Of a stretch of DNA of 64,000 nucleotides, positions 7,472 through 15,795 are shown in pieces. The stretch covers positions 3,646,001 through 3,710,000 of the forward strand of contig CP030277.1 in the NCBI GenBank assembly GCA_003330885.1, read 5' to 3'. Every line of letters begins with the position of its first letter. Within the stretch, counting starts at the first letter, position 1. Made by a program: the position numbers and the translations under genes. The notes below the pieces were generated by a model. That model saw nothing but the letters and a program-made list of their open reading frames with translations, did no database searches and was not told the DNA's origin. The DNA comes from Rhodobiaceae bacterium (GTDB lineage Bacteria; Pseudomonadota; Alphaproteobacteria; Parvibaculales; Parvibaculaceae).

Positions 7472-9213
7472 AGGCGACCACTCAAAACGACACCCTCGCG
7501 GCGCGGATCCGCACCGCCTTCAAGCCCGCCTTCCAAACGGCGAATGCCATGGAGCCCGCTGGTGATTTCTTTCACCATGACTTCATGCCCAAGCTGTTCC
7601 AGCTCATCTTTTAGGTCCGCTATGGCGGTGCCTTCTTCAATTTCCAGCGGGCCATTGCGGTTCACATGTCGCGGCTGATTGATGGCCTCCTGCATCGGCA
7701 GGTGATGGTCGAGAAGCGCAACCAGCGTCTGGGTTACATAGGCAATGATACGACTGCCGCCCGGAGACCCGATCGCCAAGTGAAAATTCCCGTCTGCATC
7801 AAAAACCATGCTTGGTGTCATGGAAGAGCGAGGCCGTTTCCCCGGCGCCACTGAGTTGGCAACCGGCTTTCCGTCAATCTCAGGACGAAACGAGAAGTCG
7901 GTGAGCTGGTTATTGATGAAAAAACCGCCGGCCATCAAATGACTGCCAAAGGGCGCTTCAACTGATGTTGTCATGGACACCACATTGCCTTGTGCGTCCA
8001 CAATACTGAGATGGCTGGTCGAAGGACGAGATCGGGACTCATTTGGCGCGTAGCGAGACCCCAGATCACCTGAGGCTACTGGCACACCTGCCACCGCGTT
8101 CCCGAGGCTGCTGGAGGGATCGATCAACCGCGCACGTGAGGCGAGATAGTTTTCATCAAGCATGGCCGCAACAGGAACATCGACAAAGTCTGTGTCCCCG
8201 ATATAGAGATCGCGATCAGCATAGGCAAGACGGCTTGCTTCCGTGATGAGGTGCACTGCTTCAAGTGACCCGGGTCTAAATGCTCCCATATCAAATGATT
8301 CAAGAATGCCAAGGGTCTGCAGGCTAGTCAGTCCGCCAGAGGTTGACGGCGGCATGCCACAGACAGTGTAGGTCCGGTATTCAAGGCAGATCGGGTCGCG
8401 TTTTACGGGCTCGTAGGCGGCCATATCAGTCATGCTGAGTGTGCCAGGGCGTATGGGGGCATTTTGGGAAGCCGCGACAATGGCTTCGGCTATTTCCCCT
8501 TTGTAAAACACATCAGGGCCCTGCTCGGCGATCAGCCGCAGGCTCTTTGCGTAGGCTGGATTTTTAAGCCGCGTGCCAACGGCGAGAGGGACGGCATTCC
8601 CGGTCTCATCTTCTGTAAAGAAGTAAGCGCGTGACCAGGGCAGGCGCGGCAGCGCTGGGGACCAGGCGATCATCTTGTTGAGGCGCGGCGTGACGAGAAA
8701 ACCTTCTTCAGCGAGTTGGATTGCGGGTTGAAAAAGGTCGACCCAGGGCAAGCGCCCATGCTCTTGGTGCGCGAGATGAAGCATGGCTATGGCGCCGGGC
8801 ACGCCATTGGATTGTCCGGTGACCACGGCATCAAAAAAGGATAGAGGCTGCCCGGCTTCATCAAGGAAGAGCTGAGGTGTTGCGCCAGCGGGTGCTGTTT
8901 CGCGCCCGTCATACGTCTCAAGCAGGCGAGCGCGCTCGTCCCAATGCAGCATATAGGCACCGCCCCCGATGCCGGACGATTGCGGTTCGACAAGTGTGAG
9001 AACCAGCTGCACCGCAATGGCTGCATCTACGGCAGAGCCGCCCGCCGCCAATATCTGCTGGCCTGCTTTGCTGGCCTCCGGGTGAGCAGACGAGACCATA
9101 TATTCGCCTGTGCCGGTGCGACCCTTGGCGCCCGAATGGCTCCACCAGATACCAAGCGGAGCGGTGACAACGGCAATGCCAACAATCACAAGCAAAGCGC
9201 GGGAAAATTTCAT
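7468..9213 (-). CDS. ggt: Gamma-glutamyltransferase
   Basis: A 581-residue gamma-glutamyltransferase (glutathione hydrolase), made as a precursor that cleaves itself before a threonine to give two chains. The processing site and nucleophile are visible in STSHLSIVDAQGNVVSMT, the Thr being residue 399 from the chosen start. GIGGGAYML and the PPSTSGG oxyanion region are also present. An N-terminal hydrophobic segment (ALLVIVGIAVVTAPLGIWW) indicates export to the periplasm or a membrane anchor. The start at 9213 is preferred because GGAGG lies 5 bases before it; an ATG at 9225 overlaps that site. It may degrade glutathione or its conjugates. Confidence 0.93.
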   Translation of the reverse strand: MKFSRALLVIVGIAVVTAPLGIWWSHSGAKGRTGTGEYMVSSAHPEASKAGQQILAAGGSAVDAAIAVQLVLTLVEPQSSGIGGGAYMLHWDERARLLETYDGRETAPAGATPQLFLDEAGQPLSFFDAVVTGQSNGVPGAIAMLHLAHQEHGRLPWVDLFQPAIQLAEEGFLVTPRLNKMIAWSPALPRLPWSRAYFFTEDETGNAVPLAVGTRLKNPAYAKSLRLIAEQGPDVFYKGEIAEAIVAASQNAPIRPGTLSMTDMAAYEPVKRDPICLEYRTYTVCGMPPSTSGGLTSLQTLGILESFDMGAFRPGSLEAVHLITEASRLAYADRDLYIGDTDFVDVPVAAMLDENYLASRARLIDPSSSLGNAVAGVPVASGDLGSRYAPNESRSRPSTSHLSIVDAQGNVVSMTTSVEAPFGSHLMAGGFFINNQLTDFSFRPEIDGKPVANSVAPGKRPRSSMTPSMVFDADGNFHLAIGSPGGSRIIAYVTQTLVALLDHHLPMQEAINQPRHVNRNGPLEIEEGTAIADLKDELEQLGHEVMVKEITSGLHGIRRLEGGLEGGADPRREGVVLSGRL

Positions 9214-9372
9214 CAAGTCCTCCATGTGAGGGAATGCCCCTCTTAGGGTCCATGCGGTCGCGTCGACCCCAGCATAGCCAATTGACAGGCAATTGACCCA
9301 GCGGCAGCTGATCGCTAGCGTCCGCCACCAAGGGTACGTCTATTTTGCGTGCCGCAGCGTTTAAGGAAAACC

Positions 9373-10413
9373 ATGGTCACATCGTTCCCCCCCAATGGCC
9401 TAAAAGCCGGCCCTCGTAACTTGATCACGGATGTCGATGGGATCAAGGTCGGTCAGGCAGAAGATGGTACGGCGCGCACAGGTGCAACAGTGATCCTGCC
9501 CGACGCACCGGTGACGGCAGCAGTAAATGTGATGGGCGGTGCACCTGGCACCAGAGAGACAGACGCGCTCGACCCGAGCAGATTGCTCGGCGGTGTCATC
9601 GATGCGGTGACGCTCTCTGGTGGGTCCGTTTATGGTCTCGATGCAGGCTCGGGCGTGACCGCCTGGCTTGGTGCACGCGGCCGTGGCTTCGAAATCGCTG
9701 GAAGTGATATGCGCGCACCCATCGTGCCCGGCGCGATCCTGTTTGACCTCTCCAATGGTGGCGACAAGGGCTGGGGCGAAGAACCTCCATACCGGCGTTT
9801 GGGCGCCGAAGCGGCAGCGGCCGCCTCCGAAAGCTTTGAACTGGGCAACGCCGGTGCTGGCTTTGGCGCGCGCGCGGGTAGCATTAAGGGTGGGACTGGG
9901 TCCGCGTCCCTCGTGTCTGACGATGGTTTGCAGATCGGGGCCCTTATGGCGGTCAACTCATATGGCTCAGCAATTGTCCCAGGGACCAAAGCCTTTTGGG
10001 CAGCGCCTTTTGAGCGGGAGGGAGAGTTTGGCGGCGTCGCTCCGGCTTCTCTTTCGCCGGATGCAGAATGGCTTGAGGGAACGAAGGCAGGTAATCCAGG
10101 ACTCCGACAGAATACGACCATCGGCATTGTTGCCACCAATGCGGACCTCACCGCTGCGGAATGCAACCGCGTTGCCGTGATGGCTCATGACGGTCTGTCG
10201 CGCGCCCTTCGTCCTGCCCATGCGCCGGTGGATGGTGATGTGATCTTTGTCATCGCTACAGGTACGCATGCTTTGGGCGATGACATGCGTGTACGGCATC
10301 TCTCGGAAATCGGTACCTACGCAGGTGATTGCGTTGCCCGCGCCATCTCACGCGGCGTTTACGAAGCGACCTCGATTGGCGATATGATTGGCTACAAAGA
10401 TGCGGTGACCTGA
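9373..10413 (+). CDS. P1 family peptidase (DmpA/L-aminopeptidase-like)
   Basis: A 346-residue member of peptidase family S58 (DmpA, P1), Ntn-like hydrolases that split themselves before a Ser and release N-terminal residues from peptides or amides. Typical sequences are NLITDVDGIKVGQAE at the start, GGVIDAVTLSGGSVYGLDAG, and TTIGIVATNADLTAAECNR with the TN-T cluster; GALMAVNSYGSA carries the probable catalytic Ser region. No signal peptide is seen, so it is probably cytoplasmic. The ATG at 9373 follows TAAGGAAAA; an in-frame ATG at 9349 is less likely. It is divergent from ggt, and its stop is 2 bp from that of the convergent MerR gene. Confidence 0.9.
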   Translation: MVTSFPPNGLKAGPRNLITDVDGIKVGQAEDGTARTGATVILPDAPVTAAVNVMGGAPGTRETDALDPSRLLGGVIDAVTLSGGSVYGLDAGSGVTAWLGARGRGFEIAGSDMRAPIVPGAILFDLSNGGDKGWGEEPPYRRLGAEAAAAASESFELGNAGAGFGARAGSIKGGTGSASLVSDDGLQIGALMAVNSYGSAIVPGTKAFWAAPFEREGEFGGVAPASLSPDAEWLEGTKAGNPGLRQNTTIGIVATNADLTAAECNRVAVMAHDGLSRALRPAHAPVDGDVIFVIATGTHALGDDMRVRHLSEIGTYAGDCVARAISRGVYEATSIGDMIGYKDAVT

Positions 10414-10415
10414 AA

Positions 10416-11201
10416 CTAGTTTTCTGGGTCAAGGCGTTTGGCGTGGGCTTTCATCGCAACCGGGAGCCAGGCAGAAAATCTGGGGCTTAGTTTCTCAAAA
10501 CGGGCAACAAAGTCCGGATGGGACAGGTACATGTCCGCAAGGCCGGCAAAACCTTCTGCTGAACACGGGCGCCCCCACATTTTGCTGACAAAATCCCGAT
10601 GGCGTTCAAGTAGGGCATGAAGCGTATCTGAGCTTGTCTCCGTGCCGCTTTCATAGGTCGCAACCAAGTTCCGCTCGATTGCCTGCAACTCTTCCATTGC
10701 GCCTTCTATACCATGAGGTAGCTCTTCGATAATCCTCTTGGATGTGGCGATCTGGTCAGCCATAGCAGCGCCATAGGTTTTGATAAGCCAGGCTTCGTGC
10801 GCTGCCTGCTGCTCCGCTGAAAATGGTTTGTAAAGCTCATCTAATGTCATGTCTCGATCTCCTTTGAGATGAGCAATCGTGGCATTCAGAGTGTCGATCA
10901 TCTGTGCTGTTTGGTGCGCCTCGCGATGCAAGCGGTCACGATGGTCTGTCAGGCGCACAATGGCGTTGCTCGATCCCTCAAGGAACGATTTGATCTCGCC
11001 AAGAGCCATACCGACATCGCGATAGAAGAGAATTTCCTGTAGCCGCAACGCTTCCGCGTGGCCATAGGTACGATATCCATTCCTCGCCACATGTGCAGGA
11101 GTGAGGAGGCCAATCGCATCATAATGATGCAACGTCCTTACCGACACACCCGCAAGCGCAGCCAGCTGACCTACTGAATATTCCTCATGCTCGTTTGTCA
11201 T
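10416..11201 (-). CDS. MerR family regulator with TipAS domain
   Basis: A 261-residue regulator. The N-terminal MerR winged helix (VGQLAALAGVSVRTLHHYDAIGLL) is followed by a dimerisation helix and, from about residue 125, a TipAS-type all-helical ligand domain (EAWLIKTYGAAMADQI and HRDFVSKMWGRPCSAEGFAGLADMYLSHPDF). TipAS domains bind hydrophobic or peptide antibiotics in known members, so this may respond to a toxic compound. No Shine-Dalgarno sequence precedes the ATG. The upstream promoter places the transcription start close to the ATG (see the site at 11208-11238), so the mRNA may be leaderless. No efflux pump lies next to it; autoregulation is likely. Confidence 0.9.
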   Translation of the reverse strand: MTNEHEEYSVGQLAALAGVSVRTLHHYDAIGLLTPAHVARNGYRTYGHAEALRLQEILFYRDVGMALGEIKSFLEGSSNAIVRLTDHRDRLHREAHQTAQMIDTLNATIAHLKGDRDMTLDELYKPFSAEQQAAHEAWLIKTYGAAMADQIATSKRIIEELPHGIEGAMEELQAIERNLVATYESGTETSSDTLHALLERHRDFVSKMWGRPCSAEGFAGLADMYLSHPDFVARFEKLSPRFSAWLPVAMKAHAKRLDPEN

Positions 11202-11207
11202 GACATG

Positions 11208-11238
11208 TTCATGAGGCCTGACGCAGCGTGAGGGTCAA
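11208..11238 (-). promoter_or_regulatory. MerR-type promoter with 19-bp spacer and operator dyad
   Basis: Read on the minus strand: a -35 TTGACC (11238-11233), exactly 19 bases, then a -10-like CATGAA (11213-11208). The dyad CCTCACGC-T-GCGTCAGG (11233-11217) fills the spacer with one mismatch. A long spacer with a central dyad is the hallmark of MerR-activated promoters. Transcription would begin about at the ATG at 11201. Confidence 0.6.
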
Positions 11239-11254
11239 GGTAATTCTCGCAACA

Positions 11255-11286
11255 AAAAAGCCCCGCTCGAAAGAGCGGGGCTTTTG
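11255..11286 (-). terminator. Rho-independent terminator of the OmpA-like lipoprotein gene
   Basis: GCCCCGCTC-GAAA-GAGCGGGGC is a perfect GC-rich stem with a four-base loop. On the minus strand it is followed by TTTTTT, so it ends the leftward transcript of the lipoprotein gene that stops at 11306. Read rightward the tail is only TTTT, so it may work weakly in both directions. Confidence 0.9.
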
Positions 11287-11305
11287 AGAAACTACGGAAT
11301 GCGAC

Positions 11306-12415
11306 TTAGCGAACGTAGATGCGCACTTCGTTGGAAGATACACCAGCGCTGGTTGTTGCTGACAGCTGAACCCGATCAGGGGGCAGGCCCATGTCGCTCA
11401 TGGAGCGAAAGACCCGCTCTGCATTTTCCCGAGACTGGGATTGCGCCAGCTGAACATTGGCTGCTGTCCCACCAGCTGGTGAAACCGCAAGAACCGTGAA
11501 CTCAGCACCTGGGCGCAGCTCAAGTGCCTGGGAGAGCGCCGTGTAGAGCGAGCGCTCATATTCAACGCCCGGGCGATCAAAACGAATGGTCACAAGCGGT
11601 GGTGTACCGGGAACCTCGCCTGCGGCGCGCGGTGCAGCGGCAAGGCTCGGCGCTGCAGACGGTGTCTGCGACACCGACAGACCGCCACCATAGATCTGCC
11701 CACGCTTGATTGCGTTGGAGAGCGTGTTGAGCGCTGCGCGTTCATTGGCGAGATAGGTCGTCTGGCGCGCAGTATCTTCCCGCAACTCGCTGAGCAGGCT
11801 GTTGATCACAACGATCGTTTGCTTGGTATTGTCCTGAAGCGTTTCGAGTTGAACATGGTCAGCGTCGACCGCGCCGGACAGGCCGAAGGTCGCCTGGATC
11901 GTATCCAGCAGATAGGTCGCCGTTGATGCGTCTCCGGCAATGGCCGTCGAAAGCGCTGTCATATTGTTGATGTCGCGGGCCATCTGATCGAGCTCTGCCT
12001 GGGTCTGGTTCCACGCAGATACAAGGTTCGGATTGCCCGGCGTGGTGCCAACCTGCAGTTTGGCTTCGATGCCGGCCTTGCTGGCGTGGTAGGCGCTGGC
12101 ATGAGTACTGGTCTGGGAGCGGATGCTCTCTAGCTCTGTAGAGCGGGTGTTCATGGCTGTCTGAAGCCGTCCCAAGTCACCGCGAAGTTGCCCAACTCGG
12201 GCGCCGACGGGCGTTCCGGTCGCCTGCCCGGGTGTGACGGTCAAGCCAGCAGCGGTGCTGGTTCCGAGCGCTGGGGCAGCATTTGCCCCTGTTTTAGCTT
12301 CATCGCCAGCGACGGTCGGCCAGATGACCTCGTCGGCAAAGGCGCAGCCGCCGAGCGCGAGCATCGCACTAAGGGCCAGAAGGCGAAGGCTTTTAGGTCC
12401 AATCTGACTCGACAT
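11306..12415 (-). CDS. OmpA-like C-terminal domain lipoprotein
   Basis: A 369-residue lipoprotein. The lipobox LALGGC puts the acylated Cys at residue 24. The middle (about 75-250) is rich in helix-forming heptads (LRGDLGRLQTAMNTRSTELESIRSQ and the DNTKQTIVVINSLLSEL region) and probably forms coiled coils. The last 95 residues (VTIRFDRPGVEYERSLYTAL, then SQSRENAERVFRSM) have the pattern of an OmpA/MotB peptidoglycan-binding fold, although the usual NxxL...R core is modified. It probably links outer membrane and wall. No good Shine-Dalgarno is visible before the ATG. A strong terminator follows. Confidence 0.75.
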   Translation of the reverse strand: MSSQIGPKSLRLLALSAMLALGGCAFADEVIWPTVAGDEAKTGANAAPALGTSTAAGLTVTPGQATGTPVGARVGQLRGDLGRLQTAMNTRSTELESIRSQTSTHASAYHASKAGIEAKLQVGTTPGNPNLVSAWNQTQAELDQMARDINNMTALSTAIAGDASTATYLLDTIQATFGLSGAVDADHVQLETLQDNTKQTIVVINSLLSELREDTARQTTYLANERAALNTLSNAIKRGQIYGGGLSVSQTPSAAPSLAAAPRAAGEVPGTPPLVTIRFDRPGVEYERSLYTALSQALELRPGAEFTVLAVSPAGGTAANVQLAQSQSRENAERVFRSMSDMGLPPDRVQLSATTSAGVSSNEVRIYVR

Positions 12416-13220
12416 GATTTTTTAAATCCACACCCGTTATATGGCCGGTTTCTGAGTGAAATCCTCAGGAAATCAGCAGTTCGGCGGCTTGGTAGCCGCA
12501 CCATTTGTTTAAGGAACATCCAACAAACAGACTGGATTTCGGGAATGTCGATCAGCCTTTTGAGCCGATCAGACTCCTCCGACGCACAGCCTTGAATTGG
12601 CCTCGATGCCCCTCTTGTAGCCGCCGCGCGACAAACCAACTGCCATGCCGCATGCATGACGGTATTTCGCGGATGCGAAAGCAATTTAACCAAAGGGATT
12701 TTAGGCCGCAAGTGCGTTGGTAGAAAGGTGAAATTGCTCCTACCATCAGATTTGGTGCGGTTTTTTCGTGTTTTCGAGATGCCGACGCTATTGTTAAGGG
12801 TCAGGCGCTCCAATCCAACAACAAACTGTCGGCAATCGGCGCCTTGGATGATTGCTCCGGTCTCATGTCAAACACCTTTGCGGGCGCCGCCGCTTGGCTG
12901 CTCCTGACGAGCAGATCCATACAGCCTCTCAAACGCAGATTTGGTGATGTAGGTATCGCGCGGTGAGTGATGTCACATGGAGCGACAATAAGCCTTAGGG
13001 ACTACAAAAAACCCCAGAAAACCTAGATCTTTCTGTCTTTCCCAATTTAGTGAAATGTCAGTTTCTTAGACGAGATCCGATTGAAACTAGAATTTTTAGA
13101 TGTAGGCAAACTGCGGCATTCAGCTGTGTCAGGGGGCCCGTAAGATTTTATTAAATTGCTCTCAGTAGCGGTGAAACAGCGCTGGCTTGTGCCAGCAGTT
13201 TTGTGGCTTTGGGGGTACCA
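12416..13220. other. Long intergenic region upstream of the YfiR-like/TonB receptor operon
   Basis: About 800 bases between divergent genes with no reading frame that looks like a protein. The right half (12950-13170) is noticeably AT-rich and probably contains the promoter of the operon that starts at 13221. A small hairpin GCTGGC-TTGT-GCCAGC at 13181-13196 followed by AGTTTT lies just before the ribosome-binding site (TTTGGGGG) and could affect translation or termination. I recognise no known riboswitch or regulator box. Confidence 0.4.
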
Positions 13221-13754
13221 ATGAAAATTAGGGGTGCATTTTTGGGGTTGGTAGCGGCGGTGATGACCGTCTCGTCATCCCTGCCCGTATACGCCGACGT
13301 AACCGATAAGGATATCCAGGTTCTCGGTCGGGCAATAGGGTTCATCGAAAACGGTCCATCAGGGACCGTTGCAGTGGCCGTCGTCTACGCAGACGGCGAT
13401 GCAGCATCGCAGGCAGCGGCTGACGCATTGGCGGGACAGATTGGCAGCGGCAAGTCCGCAGGCAAGCTGACACTGAATGCGAGCTCGGTAGCAGCCAGCG
13501 CATTAGGCAGCGCGGGCGCGCAGATTATTCTCGTGCCAAACGGTCAAGCCGGGGTGTACAGCGCCGTTCAAAGTGCGGCGACGTCCGGGCAGGGCATTTC
13601 TGTCTCTGCAGATAAAGCATGCGCAGAAGCGGGCGCCTGCATTATTGCCGTCGCGACAGCACCGAAGGTCGAAATCTTCATCTCTGGCTCAGCAAGTGCT
13701 GCGGCCGGTGTGAATTTCGGGTCGGCTTTTCGGATGATGATCAAGGAACTCTAG
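13221..13754 (+). CDS. YfiR/HmsC-like periplasmic protein
   Basis: A 177-residue protein with a clear signal peptide (MKIRGAFLGLVAAVMTVSSSLPVYA) and a mature part that resembles the YfiR/HmsC (DUF4154) fold. It shows an opening helix and strand (VLGRAIGFIENG, VAVAVVYADGD), a central strand AQIILVP, and a C-terminal module ISVSADKACAEAGACIIAV followed by FISGSASAAAGVNFGSAF. Two Cys six residues apart recall the disulfide near the C-terminus of YfiR. YfiR restrains a membrane diguanylate cyclase; here the neighbours are a TonB receptor and an MCP. GGGGG precedes the ATG. The family assignment comes from pattern only. Confidence 0.55.
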   Translation: MKIRGAFLGLVAAVMTVSSSLPVYADVTDKDIQVLGRAIGFIENGPSGTVAVAVVYADGDAASQAAADALAGQIGSGKSAGKLTLNASSVAASALGSAGAQIILVPNGQAGVYSAVQSAATSGQGISVSADKACAEAGACIIAVATAPKVEIFISGSASAAAGVNFGSAFRMMIKEL

Positions 13755-13796
13755 GTGTTTCTGGTCACCAGAACGCCTCTATCAGGAAATTTAGCA

Positions 13797-15734
13797 ATGA
13801 AGAAATCAGCAAAATCATTTGCGGTAGCAGCCGCCCTTGTGACCGCCAGTAGCGCGGCGCACGCAGACACTATCCAGTATGGCGCGCTTGAAGAACTGTT
13901 CGGCGAGCCTGTAACAACCAGCGCAACCGGTGCGCCACAGCGGGCAACCGATGCTCCTGTGCCGATGACGATTATTACGCAGGAAGATATTCGCCGGTCC
14001 GGTGCTTATGACATTCCAGGCGTCTTGCGCGACGTTGTGGGTGTGAATGTGCAACGTCATTCGACGTTTGGGGCAGACGTGGGTGTTCGCGGTTACAACC
14101 AGAACTTCTCACCGCGCATTTTGGTGCTGGTGAATGGACGGCAGGTTTATCTTGACGATTATGGTCGGACTTCCTGGGCCAACATTCCTGTTCAACTAGG
14201 TGAAATTCGTCAGATTGAGGTTGTCAAAGGACCGAGCACTGCATTGTTTGGTTTCAATGCCATCTCCGGCGTCATCAACATCCTGACCTTCAATCCTTTG
14301 TATGACGATGTGTCGGTTGCCGAGGTGCGGTATGGCACCAACAAATTCCGTGAAGCATCCTTCGCGCAGTCAGCGAAATGGGGCGATAATGCTGGTGTTC
14401 GCATCTCCGGCGGTATCGCACGTGCAGAAGAATTTGATGACGGGCGCAATGCAGGATTGGGTGACCCTCGCAAGGAATCTCTTCTGCTGGACTCCAGTGT
14501 TCAGGTGACCGATGCACTGCAGGTGGGTTTTGAGGCCAGCTACACAAATTCCAGACTCAATGAGCTGGTGACGGGTACTACACTTGGCCGTGACCAATAT
14601 CGCACCCATTCTTTCAAGGGCTCTGCAAGTCTGGACACAAGTGCAGGTCTGACGAGCATGACCGTCTATCAGAATACGCTCGACCTAAATTTTGGTGGTG
14701 GGTTTCCTGTGGACCAGGAAGTTCTGGTGGCAAAACTTGATCACCTGGTGAGCGTTGGTTCAGATCACACGTTCCGAGCAGCAACTGAATACCGTACGAA
14801 TGAGCTGAGTTATGGTCCAATCGGTGTGAACGCTGGCGAAGTTTCCTATGCTGTTGCCTCTGTTGGCGGCATGTGGAACTGGAACATCAATGAACAGTGG
14901 ACATTGAACAATGCCCTACGAGTTGATTTCCTCTCTCTCGACCGGGAAGGCCCATTCTTAGGCCCAACCATCTTCACCAATGCCAACTTTGACCGAGACC
15001 TGACGGAATATTCCGCCAACTCTGGTGTGGTTTTCCGCGCGACAGAAAACGACACCCTTCGGCTTTCATATGGACGTGGGGTGATGGTTCCATCATTGCT
15101 GGAATTTGGTCTCAACGCCTTTCCTTTCGGCGCCACACCAAACCTTGACCCGACCATCGTCAACAATGTTGACCTTGGCTGGGATCACAAGATGGAAGGT
15201 TTTGCTGACCTCCTGCGCGTAGATGTTTACGCACAGAAATCAGAGAACCTCCGTGATTTCGGATCACAAGTGGTACCACTCGGCGGTCCAGCCAACCTTC
15301 TGCTCACGCAGAACTCTGGTGACTCTGAGGCCTATGGCGTTGAATTCACCCTTGAGGGTCATGTGGGCGAAAACTGGACCTGGGACGCGAGCTACGGTTT
15401 TGCAAAAGTCGAGGACTCGATGAGACCTGGCGTCACACAGAACTTCGAGGACACAAACTCCGAACATGAAGCAAACCTCCATGTTGGATATGCGGAAGGT
15501 CCGTGGACGGCTGATGGCTTCCTCAATTATGTCTCCGAACGTGACTTCGAAAACGGCGGCGCACTGATCCCAGTGAATGCCTATGTCGATGCAAATGTGC
15601 GGGTGGCTTATGAATTCGCAGAGGGTGTTGAGCTCGGCGTCGTAGGTCGAGGGCTTCTGGGTGGCCAGCATCAGGAAACTGTTGGGTCAGATGTCGACCA
15701 ACAGCTCTTTGCGACCCTTCGCTTCGACTTCTGA
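13797..15734 (+). CDS. TonB-dependent outer-membrane receptor
   Basis: A 645-residue receptor with a signal peptide (MKKSAKSFAVAAALVTASSAAHA), a plug domain (about 50-160: PMTIITQEDIRRSGAYDIP, LRDVVGVNVQRH, IRQIEVVKGPSTALFGFNAISGVINI) and a barrel that ends in the outer-membrane signature LRFDF. Such receptors import iron chelates, vitamins or sugars with energy from TonB. It is on the small side and its substrate cannot be told. AGGAAAT precedes the ATG at 13797. It lies 42 bp after the YfiR-like gene and 61 bp before an MCP gene, which suggests a sensory rather than purely nutritional role. Confidence 0.92.
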   Translation: MKKSAKSFAVAAALVTASSAAHADTIQYGALEELFGEPVTTSATGAPQRATDAPVPMTIITQEDIRRSGAYDIPGVLRDVVGVNVQRHSTFGADVGVRGYNQNFSPRILVLVNGRQVYLDDYGRTSWANIPVQLGEIRQIEVVKGPSTALFGFNAISGVINILTFNPLYDDVSVAEVRYGTNKFREASFAQSAKWGDNAGVRISGGIARAEEFDDGRNAGLGDPRKESLLLDSSVQVTDALQVGFEASYTNSRLNELVTGTTLGRDQYRTHSFKGSASLDTSAGLTSMTVYQNTLDLNFGGGFPVDQEVLVAKLDHLVSVGSDHTFRAATEYRTNELSYGPIGVNAGEVSYAVASVGGMWNWNINEQWTLNNALRVDFLSLDREGPFLGPTIFTNANFDRDLTEYSANSGVVFRATENDTLRLSYGRGVMVPSLLEFGLNAFPFGATPNLDPTIVNNVDLGWDHKMEGFADLLRVDVYAQKSENLRDFGSQVVPLGGPANLLLTQNSGDSEAYGVEFTLEGHVGENWTWDASYGFAKVEDSMRPGVTQNFEDTNSEHEANLHVGYAEGPWTADGFLNYVSERDFENGGALIPVNAYVDANVRVAYEFAEGVELGVVGRGLLGGQHQETVGSDVDQQLFATLRFDF

Positions 15735-15739
15735 TTGAG

Positions 15740-15764
15740 TGGGGCGGCCCCAGGGGTCGCCCCA
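15740..15764 (+). terminator. Hairpin between the TonB receptor and MCP genes
   Basis: TGGGGCG (15740-15746) pairs with CGCCCCA (15758-15764) around an 11-base loop. No T-run follows, so it is more likely a weak terminator or an mRNA-stabilising hairpin that lowers MCP expression relative to the receptor than a full stop. Confidence 0.4.
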
Positions 15765-15795
15765 ATCTATTCACACTGGGGATTGGACTGGCAAG

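Noticed and set aside
12505-12907. Short reading frames in the gap before the YfiR-like gene
   Set aside because: No ribosome-binding sites, unusual composition and overlapping in several frames.
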